A DNA stretch of 11,675 nt from CAYRYU01 sp964428355 (GCA_964428355.1 CAYRYU010000156.1:1-11675), one strand, 5' to 3'. Counted from the first letter of the stretch, positions 1 through 7,030 are shown. Notes: a model not told the origin generated them from the sequence alone. Made by a program: numbers and translations.

Positions 1-24
1 TGAAGCCCGGAAGGCGGGGAAACC

Positions 25-1998
25 TCAGGCGGGGGAGGGAACCGGAACCCCTGCCGGCGCTTCCCCCTTCAAATTCCAGGGAAGTCTCACGATAAAGGTG
101 GTCCCCATACCCAGGTCTGACTCGACGGAGATGGTTCCCTGGTGAACGAGTACAATCTGCTTCACGAGCGCAAGACCCAGGCCCGTACCCCCGATGTCCC
201 GGTTGAGGGTGCTCTCGACCCGGAAGAACTTGCTGAAGAGCTTCTTCTGGTCCTCGCGCGAGATCCCGGGGCCGTTGTCGCTCACCCGGGCTTCGAACGC
301 CTCGGGGAAGTATTTCAACGAAACCACGATCTTTCCGCCCTGGGGAGTATACTTCAAGGCATTGTTCACCAGATTCATCAATGCCTGATGGATCAGGTCG
401 GCATCCATTCTGGCCGGAAGCTCTTCGGAAGGAATTTCCCCCTCCAGCGTTTGCTCCTTCTTCTGGGCTTCGGATGCGCAAACAGCGAGAACCTTTCGAA
501 TGATCACGGCGGGAGGGGCATCGACGAACTTGTAGACCTTCTTCCCCGCTTCCATCTTCGATAGATCCAGGATGTCGTTGATCAGGTTGGTCAACCGTTC
601 GGATTCACCCAGGATGATGTCGAGGTACTCCCTCGTGGTCTTCGGGTCCTCGCTCTCGTCATCGATCAGCATCTCGGTATATGCCCGGATCGAGGTGAGC
701 GGAGTCCGAAGCTCATGACTGACGTTGCTGACGAACTCGGTCTTCATCCGGTCGATTTCACGCTCAAGGGTCACATCCCGGGAAAGATTCGAGAAAGCCA
801 GGAATTCCCCTGTCTGATTACGGATCTCGTTGGTGTAGAACTCGATCCTTCGCTTGTGCTGCCCCGACTTCGGATCCAAGAGGACGATCTCCCCACGGGG
901 CTCACGCAGGGTAACAGCCTTTTCAGCCCCAGGGGTTCCTGCTCCCGGAGCGGCGAGCATGGAAAACCGGACCTGGCCCCGCGAAAAAATGTCCTTCCAG
1001 TTCCGACTCTGGAACTCATCCCGCTTCAATTCGAACAGGGAGCAGAAAGCCGGATTCAGATACAGGAGCCGGTCGTCCTTGTCGAAAAGGGCGATCCCCT
1101 CGTTCACGGTTTCGAACAGAGCCCTGAACTTGAGCCTTTCGTCCTCGAGGTCCCGGACCGTGCGGGCCTGCAACTCCTCGGACCGGGTAAGCCTTTCTTT
1201 GGCCTGGTTCAGGGCGGTCCCGGTCTCCTCGAGCTTCTTTTCGAGTACTCCAGTAAACTGTTTCGCCCGTTCCGAAATGATCGGATAGAAGATCGAGTAG
1301 AAGCCGAGGAAGAAGAACCAGCTCAAGAGCAAAGGAAGCAGGTTCCGGAAAAGGCCTGTGGGAAGAAGCGACCAGTCCCCGTTGCATCCGATGAACGACT
1401 TCTGGATGAAATCGAAAAAGATCAGGAAGGTCACCACCAGGCCCAGGGCGCCGGCCCACAGTTCCCGCCTTCGGATCCCCTGGCCGACGAAGTTGGCAAG
1501 GAGGGCGAACAGGAATACGAAAGGGGCGGCCTTTCGGCCGGGGGTTAGAACGAGAACCGCTCCGGCAACCATCCCGATTACGCCGATCCCGCGTATCAGG
1601 GAACCGAAGAAATCGACCCACCGGTCGGGGTTGATGTTGGTGAAACGCGCCCGGGCCTTTGGGCCAAAATCCACGAAGAGCTTCGTTCCACCCAGGATGA
1701 ACCCGTAGGCAACGAAAACGAGCATGGGAAGAGGGCCACGGGAAAAAAGCGCAAGGATTCCCAGAAGGAGACAGGACAGGCCCAGCTGCTCCCGCAGTTC
1801 GCCGACGTCCTGGCCCCTGCGCCGGGCATTCACGATCTGAAGAACGCTTCCGATCCCAAGGAATATGATGCTTCCGGGGATATTCCAGTTGAAAGCCGCC
1901 AGGATTCCCAGGATGGAAGCCAGTATCCCCAGGATGCCCAGGCATCCAAGCTTGCGATTGGGAACCGCCTTTGTGGATTCCAAGGAAGGTTCGGCCAT
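25..1998 (-). CDS. Multi-pass membrane PAS sensor histidine kinase
   Basis: A 657-residue sensor kinase that should autophosphorylate on histidine and pass phosphate to a receiver. Residues 17-241 hold about eight hydrophobic segments (about 17-36, 42-57, 72-86, 90-104, 132-152, 157-172, 181-198, 218-241) with short loops, so the stimulus is probably sensed in or near the membrane rather than by a large periplasmic domain. A charged, probably coiled-coil stretch (about 243-292) leads to a PAS domain (about 292-410). HisKA follows with the H box SHELRTPLT, phosphoacceptor H428. The HATPase domain has the N box around N542-N546, G1 motif DNGPG at 574-578 and G2 GGTGLGL at 603-609, all intact. 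The kinase half resembles PhoR/WalK-type enzymes; the membrane half I do not recognise. It diverges from the two-receiver operon starting at 2224, whose products are its likely partners (inference). The ATG at 1998 is chosen because it directly precedes the membrane domain; its Shine-Dalgarno is weak. Confidence 0.93.
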   Translation of the reverse strand: MAEPSLESTKAVPNRKLGCLGILGILASILGILAAFNWNIPGSIIFLGIGSVLQIVNARRRGQDVGELREQLGLSCLLLGILALFSRGPLPMLVFVAYGFILGGTKLFVDFGPKARARFTNINPDRWVDFFGSLIRGIGVIGMVAGAVLVLTPGRKAAPFVFLFALLANFVGQGIRRRELWAGALGLVVTFLIFFDFIQKSFIGCNGDWSLLPTGLFRNLLPLLLSWFFFLGFYSIFYPIISERAKQFTGVLEKKLEETGTALNQAKERLTRSEELQARTVRDLEDERLKFRALFETVNEGIALFDKDDRLLYLNPAFCSLFELKRDEFQSRNWKDIFSRGQVRFSMLAAPGAGTPGAEKAVTLREPRGEIVLLDPKSGQHKRRIEFYTNEIRNQTGEFLAFSNLSRDVTLEREIDRMKTEFVSNVSHELRTPLTSIRAYTEMLIDDESEDPKTTREYLDIILGESERLTNLINDILDLSKMEAGKKVYKFVDAPPAVIIRKVLAVCASEAQKKEQTLEGEIPSEELPARMDADLIHQALMNLVNNALKYTPQGGKIVVSLKYFPEAFEARVSDNGPGISREDQKKLFSKFFRVESTLNRDIGGTGLGLALVKQIVLVHQGTISVESDLGMGTTFIVRLPWNLKGEAPAGVPVPSPA

Positions 1999-2136
1999 GG
2001 GGCAATTCTACCAAGAGGTCTTCGCAAAGTAAACCGCACTTCCCCAGCTGAACACGCCGATGGAAAGCCTTATCGATTCAGCACCGGCCTTCATCCCAAC
2101 ACTATCTTTAAACCCGTTCGATCGCAGGAAACGGTC

Positions 2137-2176
2137 CACCGGGACGGATTCGGAATTGATTAGGACGGTCCCGGTG
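2137..2176. repeat. Perfect 9-bp inverted repeat bracketing the -35 box
   Basis: CACCGGGAC at 2137-2145 is matched by its exact reverse complement GTCCCGGTG at 2168-2176, with 22 bases between. Arm start-to-start distance is 31 bp, close to three helical turns, so a dimer could hold both arms on one DNA face. The left arm lies upstream of the proposed -35 hexamer and the right arm lies in the -35/-10 spacer, a typical repressor position. ACGGTCC also occurs as a direct repeat at 2131-2137 and 2165-2171. The bound protein is unknown; neither receiver in the operon has a DNA-binding domain. Confidence 0.5.
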
Positions 2177-2185
2177 TGATACGAT
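2156..2185 (+). promoter_or_regulatory. Predicted sigma70 promoter of the receiver operon
   Basis: TTGATT at 2156-2161 (-35) is followed after 18 bases by TACGAT at 2180-2185 (-10), with an extended TG at 2177-2178. Each hexamer matches four of the six consensus bases. Transcription would begin near 2192 and give a leader of about 30 nt that contains the TGGAGGAA ribosome-binding site at 2213-2220. This is the best-placed candidate in the intergenic region, but it is judged by eye only. Confidence 0.5.
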
Positions 2186-2223
2186 CTTCCATAAGACATT
2201 TTCCGACGGGTCTGGAGGAACGC

Positions 2224-2622
2224 ATGGCATCAATTCTGGTAATAGAGGATGAAGCCAACATTGCGAGGGCAGTGAGGGACAAGCTCAACCATTCCGGCCA
2301 TGCGGCGGAATCCGTCCTTTCGGGACCGAAGGCCTTCGAGCTGCTCCGGGACCGCAGTTTCGACCTCATCATCCTGGACCTCCTCATGCCCGACATGGAC
2401 GGTTTCGAGGTCATCCAAAAGCTGAAGGCGGAGCAGAAGACCAGCTCGATTCCCATCATGCTCCTCACGGTCCTCCGCGAGGACGACCGGATCGCAAAAC
2501 TCGGGGTTGATGCACACCTCGCGAAACCCTACCGTGGGGCCGACCTTCTCCGGACCGTGAACGAGGTCCTGGAAAAGTTTTATGGAGGAACCCGTGGAAC
2601 AGAAAAGAATCCTCGTAGCTGA
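2224..2622 (+). CDS. Stand-alone receiver (CheY-like) response regulator 1
   Basis: A 132-residue single-domain receiver with no output domain. Acidic pocket E8/D9, phosphoacceptor D52 in LILDLLMPDMDG context, switch threonine T82 and conserved K101 in AKPY are all present, so it should be phosphorylated normally. The ATG at 2224 is preferred over in-frame ATA/ATG-like codons further upstream because GGAGG sits six bases before it and the receiver fold starts at once (MASILVIEDE). It is the first gene of the operon, diverges from the membrane kinase and overlaps the next receiver gene. Lacking an effector, it must act by protein-protein contact or as a phosphate shuttle or sink. The kinase at 25-1998 is the obvious phosphodonor, and the GAF/HD-GYP protein a possible target (both inferred). 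Confidence 0.9.
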   Translation: MASILVIEDEANIARAVRDKLNHSGHAAESVLSGPKAFELLRDRSFDLIILDLLMPDMDGFEVIQKLKAEQKTSSIPIMLLTVLREDDRIAKLGVDAHLAKPYRGADLLRTVNEVLEKFYGGTRGTEKNPRS

Positions 2623-2977
2623 CGACGAACCTCACATTCTCCGGGTGGTCAAGGACAAGCTGTCCAATGCCGGATTCACCGTGCTGGTTGCAACAAATGG
2701 CGAGGAAGCCCTCCAGATCGCTTTGCGCGAAAAGCCCGATCTCATCCTTCTTGACGTGATGATGCCCAAAATGAATGGGTTCGACGTCTGCCGGAAACTC
2801 CGCGCCGAAAGCGGATTCCCTTCGATCCCGATCCTCCTGTTGACTGCGCGGGGCCAGGAAGCTGACAAGAAGATGGGCATAGAGGCAGGTGCTACGGAGT
2901 ACATCACGAAACCGTTCAGCCCGCGGGAGCTGCTCCAGAACGTCCAGAACAAGCTCGGCGCGGCAGCCTCGGGCTGA
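2594..2977 (+). CDS. Stand-alone receiver (CheY-like) response regulator 2
   Basis: A single-domain receiver of 127 residues from a GTG start. D10/D11 form the acidic pocket, D54 (LILLDVMMPKMNG context) is the phosphoacceptor, T84 the switch residue and K106 (TKPF) the conserved lysine. An ATG at 2582 would add four residues (MEEP), but GGAGG at 2584-2588 lies five bases before the GTG at 2594 and is overlapped by the ATG option, so I choose GTG. The gene overlaps the end of receiver 1 by 29 nt in another frame, which suggests translational coupling. The HD-GYP gene starts 4 nt after its stop. In many bacteria receiver and HD-GYP are fused (RpfG type); here they are adjacent but separate. The two receivers share a similar N-terminus (VRDKLNHSGH versus VKDKLSNAGF), which suggests an old duplication. 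Confidence 0.9.
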   Translation: MEQKRILVADDEPHILRVVKDKLSNAGFTVLVATNGEEALQIALREKPDLILLDVMMPKMNGFDVCRKLRAESGFPSIPILLLTARGQEADKKMGIEAGATEYITKPFSPRELLQNVQNKLGAAASG

Positions 2978-2981
2978 GCCG

Positions 2982-4334
2982 ATGGCCCAGACCCTCGAGC
3001 GCCTCCTGTCCGCGGACAGGATCCGCGCATTCCTCGATGCCGCCCGCAAGACCCTGGCATTCGAGGTTTCGGGTTCGCAGAATCCCGGAGACCTTCCCCT
3101 GAAGCTTCCCGAGGAGATCCCGGCCTTTCTCCGTTGCGGGGATTCCGATCCCGCCGAAGCGAAGCGGCTCGCGCTCACACTCGAGACGTTGATCGCCTAC
3201 GAGCACGAGAATTCCGACCTCACGAGGGAGCTCTCGAACCAGTACGAGGAACTGACGCTTCTTTACCGGCTCAGTTCGGCCTTCTCCCGGACCCTCCACA
3301 TCGACCGGATTCAAAAGAGCACGGTGGACGAGATTTCCGAAACCCTCGGAGTCGGCAAGGTCGGAATCCTGATGTTGGATGAGGCGGGAGAGGGGCTGGT
3401 CCTCACCGCGGGCCTGGGCGCGAATCCCGCAAACCTCGGGAAGGTCCGTTTTGCGAAGGGGAAGGGCCTGGCGTGGCGGGTGATCGAAACCGGCCAGTCG
3501 CTGATCGCGAACGATCTCGCCAGTTATCCCGAGTATGACCAGGGAACCATGCCGGATTCCGCCATCCTCCTCGTCCCGGTCGCCACCGAATCGGGAATCG
3601 CCGGAGTCCTTGCGGTTTCCAACAAGGACGACGGTTCCGGGTTCACCTCGAAGGACGAAAAGCTGCTTGCCACCATTGCCCAGCAGATGGGCGCGGTCTG
3701 GGAAAACGCCAAGCTCTTCCGGGAAACCCGGGAGCTGTTCCTCAACACGGTCGAAGCCTTGTCGGCCGCCATCGACGCCAAGGATCCCTACACCCACGGC
3801 CATTCGCGACGCGTCACGATTTTTTCCGTCGAGATCGCGGTCGACATGGGCCTTCCCGAAACCGAAGTGGAGAGGATCCGGATCGCGGCCCTCCTTCACG
3901 ACATCGGGAAGCTGGGAATCTCCGAGAACATCCTCCGGAAGCCCGATCGCCTCACGAACGAGGAGTTCGGGGAGATCAAGCGTCACCCCGTCATCGGGGC
4001 CGAGATAATGGGCCACGTCAAGAAGCTCTCCCAGTTCATTCCTGGAATGATCGACCACCACGAGAAGTTCAACGGCACCGGGTATCCCGGGGGCCTGAAA
4101 GGTGACCAGATTTCGCTCGCGGGAAGGATCATCGCCGTTGCCGACACCTTCGATGCGATCACGTCGAACCGACCCTACCACCCCGACAAGAAGGGGAAGC
4201 CCGACCAGGTCGCCCTCGACGAGATCCGGAAGTGCGGGGGGACGCATTTCGATCCAACCGTCGTGGAAGCCTTCTTCAAGGCCTATTCCCGGGGTGTCAT
4301 CCATCAGGACGATGGAATCCAGGCTCCGGGGTGA
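2982..4334 (+). CDS. GAF / HD-GYP domain protein, predicted c-di-GMP phosphodiesterase
   Basis: A 450-residue cytoplasmic protein. A polar N-terminus with a probable coiled coil (about 60-100) leads into a GAF domain (about 105-240), which usually binds a small ligand or mediates dimerisation. A full HD-GYP domain follows (about 250-440): HD at H306-D307 in LLHDIGK, H335-P336, HHE at 359-361, the signature NGTGYPGG with GYP at 367-369, and DTFDAITSNRPY at 388-399. With HD and GYP residues intact it should hydrolyse cyclic-di-GMP via a bound di- or tri-metal centre; activity on other cyclic dinucleotides cannot be excluded. The ATG at 2982 is 4 nt after the preceding receiver stop; the Shine-Dalgarno is poor, so coupling is likely. 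Codons upstream in this frame overlap the receiver gene and look non-coding. The free receivers encoded just upstream may control it in trans (inference). Confidence 0.92.
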   Translation: MAQTLERLLSADRIRAFLDAARKTLAFEVSGSQNPGDLPLKLPEEIPAFLRCGDSDPAEAKRLALTLETLIAYEHENSDLTRELSNQYEELTLLYRLSSAFSRTLHIDRIQKSTVDEISETLGVGKVGILMLDEAGEGLVLTAGLGANPANLGKVRFAKGKGLAWRVIETGQSLIANDLASYPEYDQGTMPDSAILLVPVATESGIAGVLAVSNKDDGSGFTSKDEKLLATIAQQMGAVWENAKLFRETRELFLNTVEALSAAIDAKDPYTHGHSRRVTIFSVEIAVDMGLPETEVERIRIAALLHDIGKLGISENILRKPDRLTNEEFGEIKRHPVIGAEIMGHVKKLSQFIPGMIDHHEKFNGTGYPGGLKGDQISLAGRIIAVADTFDAITSNRPYHPDKKGKPDQVALDEIRKCGGTHFDPTVVEAFFKAYSRGVIHQDDGIQAPG

Positions 4335-4337
4335 CCC

Positions 4338-4805
4338 TTGTTCACCTTCGAGCGGTTCGAATCGCTTTTCCGCCGCGAACTGGCACGAATTCCGGAAAAG
4401 TACAAGCGCGGAGTGAACCAGTTCTTCCTGGAAAAGAAGGCCTGCCGCCACCCGGGCAGTTTCCTCGGACTCTACGTTCTTGGCCATTACCATTCTTTCC
4501 ATTCGAACGTCGGACCGGCCGTCACGCTTTACTACGGCTCGTTCAGGAAGGTCTTCCGCAGGATCAACGAGCGTGCGCTCCGTCTCCAGATCGCCAAGAC
4601 GATCGCGCACGAGCTTCTCCACCATTGGGAATGGCAATCCGGGATCGATCCGTTGGGCGAAGAGGACCGCCGGAAGCTGGTAAGATGGAAGCAGAAGCTC
4701 GGCCACCCCACAGGCGAACCTACAGGCCGCGACCTGATCGAGGCTCTGTTCTTCCTTTTCATCGTCCTCATCGGAATCGCGGCAGCCGCACGAATGATCG
4801 GTTGA
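4338..4805 (+). CDS. Small HExxH zincin-like protein with C-terminal membrane helix
   Basis: A 155-residue protein with the zinc-binding motif HELLH at 91-95 (AHELLHHWEWQ), followed by acidic residues D104, E108, E109 and D110 that could supply the third ligand. The core (TLYYGSF at 63-69, then the HExxH helix) is reminiscent of small minimal metallopeptidases such as Pfam Zincin_1 (PF06262), but I am not certain of that family. Residues about 134-155 are hydrophobic and end the protein, so it looks tail-anchored with the catalytic part in the cytoplasm. The start is the TTG at 4338, the second codon after the HD-GYP stop (TGA 4332-4334) and in the same frame; GGGGTGA just upstream can act as ribosome-binding site, and no other upstream start is possible. 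Substrate unknown. Confidence 0.75.
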   Translation: MFTFERFESLFRRELARIPEKYKRGVNQFFLEKKACRHPGSFLGLYVLGHYHSFHSNVGPAVTLYYGSFRKVFRRINERALRLQIAKTIAHELLHHWEWQSGIDPLGEEDRRKLVRWKQKLGHPTGEPTGRDLIEALFFLFIVLIGIAAAARMIG

Positions 4806-4818
4806 AAGGCGGAGGCTC

Positions 4819-5085
4819 ATGAACGGAAACGACGATATCGCGGAATCCGCAGTGAACGGAAAAGGACCTTCGGAGAGCGAGTGCCGCCTGACCGAGCTCG
4901 AGAAGCGATTCTGCCACCTTGCAAGATTCGTCGACGATCTCAACGAGGTCATCGTCGGCCAGGAAGCCAAGATCGAAAAGCTCGAGCGTGAGATCGCCCG
5001 CATCAAGCGTGTCCGCGCATTTCAGGCTGGCGGACAGTCGGGGGAAGACCCCGGCGCGGGTCCATCTGCTGAACCCATGGACTGA
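4819..5085 (+). CDS. SlyX-like coiled-coil protein
   Basis: An 88-residue protein whose residues about 22-66 form a heptad-like charged helix (CRLTELEKRFCHLARFVDDLNEVIVGQEAKIEKLEREIARIK, positions 22-64). The pattern LEKR..HLxxxVDDLNEVIVxQxxxIxxLxxEI matches the SlyX family (normally about 70-80 residues), small proteins of unclear function. The N-terminal 20 and C-terminal 20 residues are Gly/Pro/Ser-rich and probably disordered. The ATG at 4819 has GGAGG at 4811-4815, only three bases away. It lies 13 nt after the metallopeptidase gene and 3 nt before the radical SAM gene, so it is transcribed with both. It could equally be an unrelated short coiled coil that mediates oligomerisation. Confidence 0.72.
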   Translation: MNGNDDIAESAVNGKGPSESECRLTELEKRFCHLARFVDDLNEVIVGQEAKIEKLEREIARIKRVRAFQAGGQSGEDPGAGPSAEPMD

Positions 5086-5088
5086 GAG

Positions 5089-5849
5089 ATGGGTATCCAG
5101 GCAAGATCCCCCCTCCCCTCCACTGCCGTGCTCGAGATGACTTTCCGCTGCAACCATTCCTGCCTCTATTGTTCATGCCCGTGGGAAGCCCCCGGGGGAG
5201 GTTACCCGGCCGGACGGGAAATGTCCCCCGAAGAGTGGTGCCGTCTGATCGACCTCCTCATCGATGAGCACCAGGTTTCCCGGATCGCCTTTACCGGCGG
5301 CGAACCCACTCTCAAAGAGGGCCTCCGGGAGGTCGTCCGGTACGCCCGGGGAAAAACCGCCACATTTGTCGCCGACGATCCGGAGGGCAGGCCCAGGGCC
5401 GAGAGAAGGCCCCCAGAGTTGCACATCATCACCAACGGCCGTCTCCTTGACGGCGATTGGGAAGGGTTCTTCGCAGAAAACATGACCAACGTGAGCATCA
5501 GCCTTCCCGGCCTGGAAACCTACCGGCGTCATACCGGCCATGGTGATGCGCAGGATGCACTCGACAGGATGCGGAGCCTTTCCGGAAGAGGCGTCCACGT
5601 CACCGCGAACATCACCGTCACCGCGCTCAACCGGCACGAACTCTTCGAAACGATCGGAACCGCCCTGCTGCATGGCGCGGATTTCCTGCTCCTGAACCGC
5701 TTTCTTCCCGGAGGGCGGGGCCTGGCCAATGCCGCCGCGCTTTCCCTTTCCGCAGAGCAGATCCGGGAAGCGCTGGTGACCGCCGAGGGTGTATTACAGA
5801 CCGCGAACCGGCCTGGAAGCGTGGGAACGGAGATTCCACGATGCCTGGC
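5089..5849 (+). CDS. Radical SAM enzyme, 3' end lost in assembly gap
   Basis: The first 253 residues of a radical SAM protein. C21xxxC25xxC28 (FRCNHSCLYC) binds the [4Fe-4S] cluster that cleaves S-adenosylmethionine; a further cysteine, C30, follows at once in SCPWE. GGEPT at 70-74 is the SAM amino-group motif, and ITNGRLL (about 108-114) and later ISLPG fit the beta strands of the TIM barrel. The last visible residues, TEIPRCL, resemble the point where SPASM/twitch auxiliary-cluster domains begin in peptide-modifying enzymes, so a C-terminal Cys-rich domain may lie in the gap (inference). The ATG at 5089 is 3 nt after the SlyX-like stop. Substrate is unknown: peptide or protein maturation is the best guess, given the extra cysteine and the Cys-rich protein encoded beyond the gap. 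Any reading across the N run is unreliable. Confidence 0.88.
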
Positions 5850-5949
5850 NNNNNNNNNNNNNNNNNNNNNNNNNNNNNNNNNNNNNNNNNNNNNNNNNNN
5901 NNNNNNNNNNNNNNNNNNNNNNNNNNNNNNNNNNNNNNNNNNNNNNNNN
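5850..5949. other. Assembly gap (100 N)
   Basis: Exactly 100 N, the usual placeholder for a scaffold gap of unknown length. The C-terminus of the radical SAM enzyme and possibly the N-terminus of the following Cys-rich protein, or whole genes, are missing here. Confidence 0.98.
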
Positions 5950-5953
5950 AATC

Positions 5954-6568
5954 ATGGGAGAAGGAATTCTGTTGGTGATCGTCGTCGTCCTGGCACTCGT
6001 TTTCGGGGTCTCCTCACGCGGAGAAACCCAGCCCGCATCCCCGTTGTCGCCTCCGTCGACGGTGCTCCCCATCTCCCAAGGTCAGCCCCTGACCAGGCAG
6101 ACCATGGAAGAAGCGCTCCGCCAGCTTGGGGAATCGGTTCCCCCCGACCCCAAATCCCTCTCGGTCGGAGCGATGTGCTACGACATGGAGATGTCGCAGG
6201 AGTCCGGCTCCTTTCTATGCCCGAAGTGCAACACGAAGACCTTCGTCGAGGCCTGGATCGCAAGCCAGATCGCCGAGGCCGAAGCGATGGTCGCGAGCAT
6301 GACCTCCCTGCAGGGCAAGCTCGATTGTTCCGGATTCTGCGCGAAATGCAATCCGCCGGCCCCGGGGAACGAACCCCGATTCATCCTGCATATCACCTAC
6401 CCCGATGACCGTTCGGAAGTGGTCTCCCCGGTGACCACGCAGGAGCTCAAGATCCTGCAACAGTTCCTGAGGGGATCCGATCGCTTCACGGGGGAAACTG
6501 GCCAGGAATCGGCGATGAAGGACTATCTTCCCCGAATCGAGGAGATCCTGAGAGGAAAGAAGAAGTGA
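5954..6568 (+). CDS. Membrane-anchored protein with CxxC and CxxxCxxC clusters
   Basis: At least 204 residues; the ATG at 5954 lies four bases after the gap, so the true start could be upstream. Residues 5-19 (LLVIVVVLALVF core) form a signal anchor or uncleaved signal peptide, followed by a Pro/Ser-rich linker (about 24-45). The soluble part has six cysteines and no others: C75 in MCYDM, C89-P-K-C92, then C125-SGF-C129-AK-C132. The spacing suggests a zinc ribbon or iron-sulfur site. The C-terminal part (about 142-200, HITYPDD through MKDYLPRIEEIL) looks like a small alpha/beta module. I do not recognise a named family, though the pattern seems familiar from proteins encoded near radical SAM genes; that is memory, not verified. 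It overlaps the Nudix start by GTGA. If the topology is N-in, the cysteines face the periplasm. Confidence 0.78.
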   Translation: MGEGILLVIVVVLALVFGVSSRGETQPASPLSPPSTVLPISQGQPLTRQTMEEALRQLGESVPPDPKSLSVGAMCYDMEMSQESGSFLCPKCNTKTFVEAWIASQIAEAEAMVASMTSLQGKLDCSGFCAKCNPPAPGNEPRFILHITYPDDRSEVVSPVTTQELKILQQFLRGSDRFTGETGQESAMKDYLPRIEEILRGKKK

Positions 6569-7030
6569 AACTCGCCACCCTCTGTTACCTGCGGAGAAAC
6601 GGAAAGACGCTCATGCTCCATCGGAACAAGAAGGAAGGCGACATCCACATCGGGAAATGGAACGGGCTGGGAGGAAAGTTCGACCCCGGTGAAACCCCCG
6701 AGGCCTGCGCCATCCGCGAGGTCCGCGAGGAAAGCGGATTGACGCCCACCCGGCTCGAGATGAAGGGGTTCCTGACCTTCCCCCTCTTCGCGAAGGGCGA
6801 GGACTGGTACGTTTTCGTTTTTCTCATCACGGACTTCAAAGGCTCCATAGGCCCTTCTCCTGAGGGCACTCTCGAATGGATCGACGACTCGAAACTTCTC
6901 GACCTCCCGCTCTGGGAGGGGGACCGCAAGTTTCTCCAGTGGCTAGACCGACCCGGCTTTTTCTCGGGTTGTTTCGAATACCGCGACGGCAGGCTGGAAA
7001 GAGACCACGTGGAGTTCTATCCCCGGGAAT
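6565..7030 (+). CDS. Nudix hydrolase, MTH1/MutT-like, 3' end in gap
   Basis: 155 residues are visible before the gap. The Nudix box is perfect: G37-x5-E43-x7-R51-E52-V-R-E55-E56-S-G58-L, which binds the catalytic magnesium and places the glutamates for diphosphate hydrolysis. The surrounding sequence IGKWNGLGGKFDPGET and the later FSGCFEYRDGRL match the layout of human MTH1 and bacterial 8-oxo-dGTP diphosphatases (about 150-160 residues), so only a few C-terminal residues should be missing. A role in sanitising oxidised nucleotides is likely, but Nudix substrates are hard to predict from sequence. The GTG start at 6565 overlaps the preceding stop (GTGA), with AGAGGAAAG upstream as Shine-Dalgarno, so translation is coupled to the Cys-rich protein. 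Confidence 0.88.

Larger units (their letters stand above)
1999..2223. promoter_or_regulatory. Divergent intergenic control region between kinase and receiver operon
   Basis: These 225 bases separate two genes that start outward, so they should hold both promoters. The rightward one can be proposed (2156-2185) with a bracketing inverted repeat (2137-2176). For the leftward kinase gene only weak candidates are visible (a GATAAG-like -10 with a poor -35 on the minus strand), and I do not call one. A 63-codon minus-strand reading frame (2008-2199) fills much of the region, but its third codon positions lack the GC bias of the neighbours, so I treat it as non-coding. Confidence 0.6.

Noticed and set aside
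715..1548. A 277-codon plus-strand frame over the first kinase
   Set aside because: Antisense to the PAS and membrane part of a clear histidine kinase; no motif of its own.
2008..2199. A 63-codon minus-strand frame between the kinase and the receiver operon
   Set aside because: Third codon positions are only about half GC, unlike the neighbours; it has no clear ribosome-binding site and covers the predicted promoter and inverted repeat. Conservation in relatives would reopen it.
2916..5006. A 696-codon minus-strand open frame
   Set aside because: It lies antisense to the HD-GYP, metallopeptidase and SlyX-like genes, all of which have recognisable motifs. Long antisense frames are expected in GC-rich codon-biased DNA, and this one shows no domain.
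5789..5953. Reading frames that run through the N gap and would fuse sequences on both sides
   Set aside because: Translation through N is meaningless; the gap length is a placeholder.
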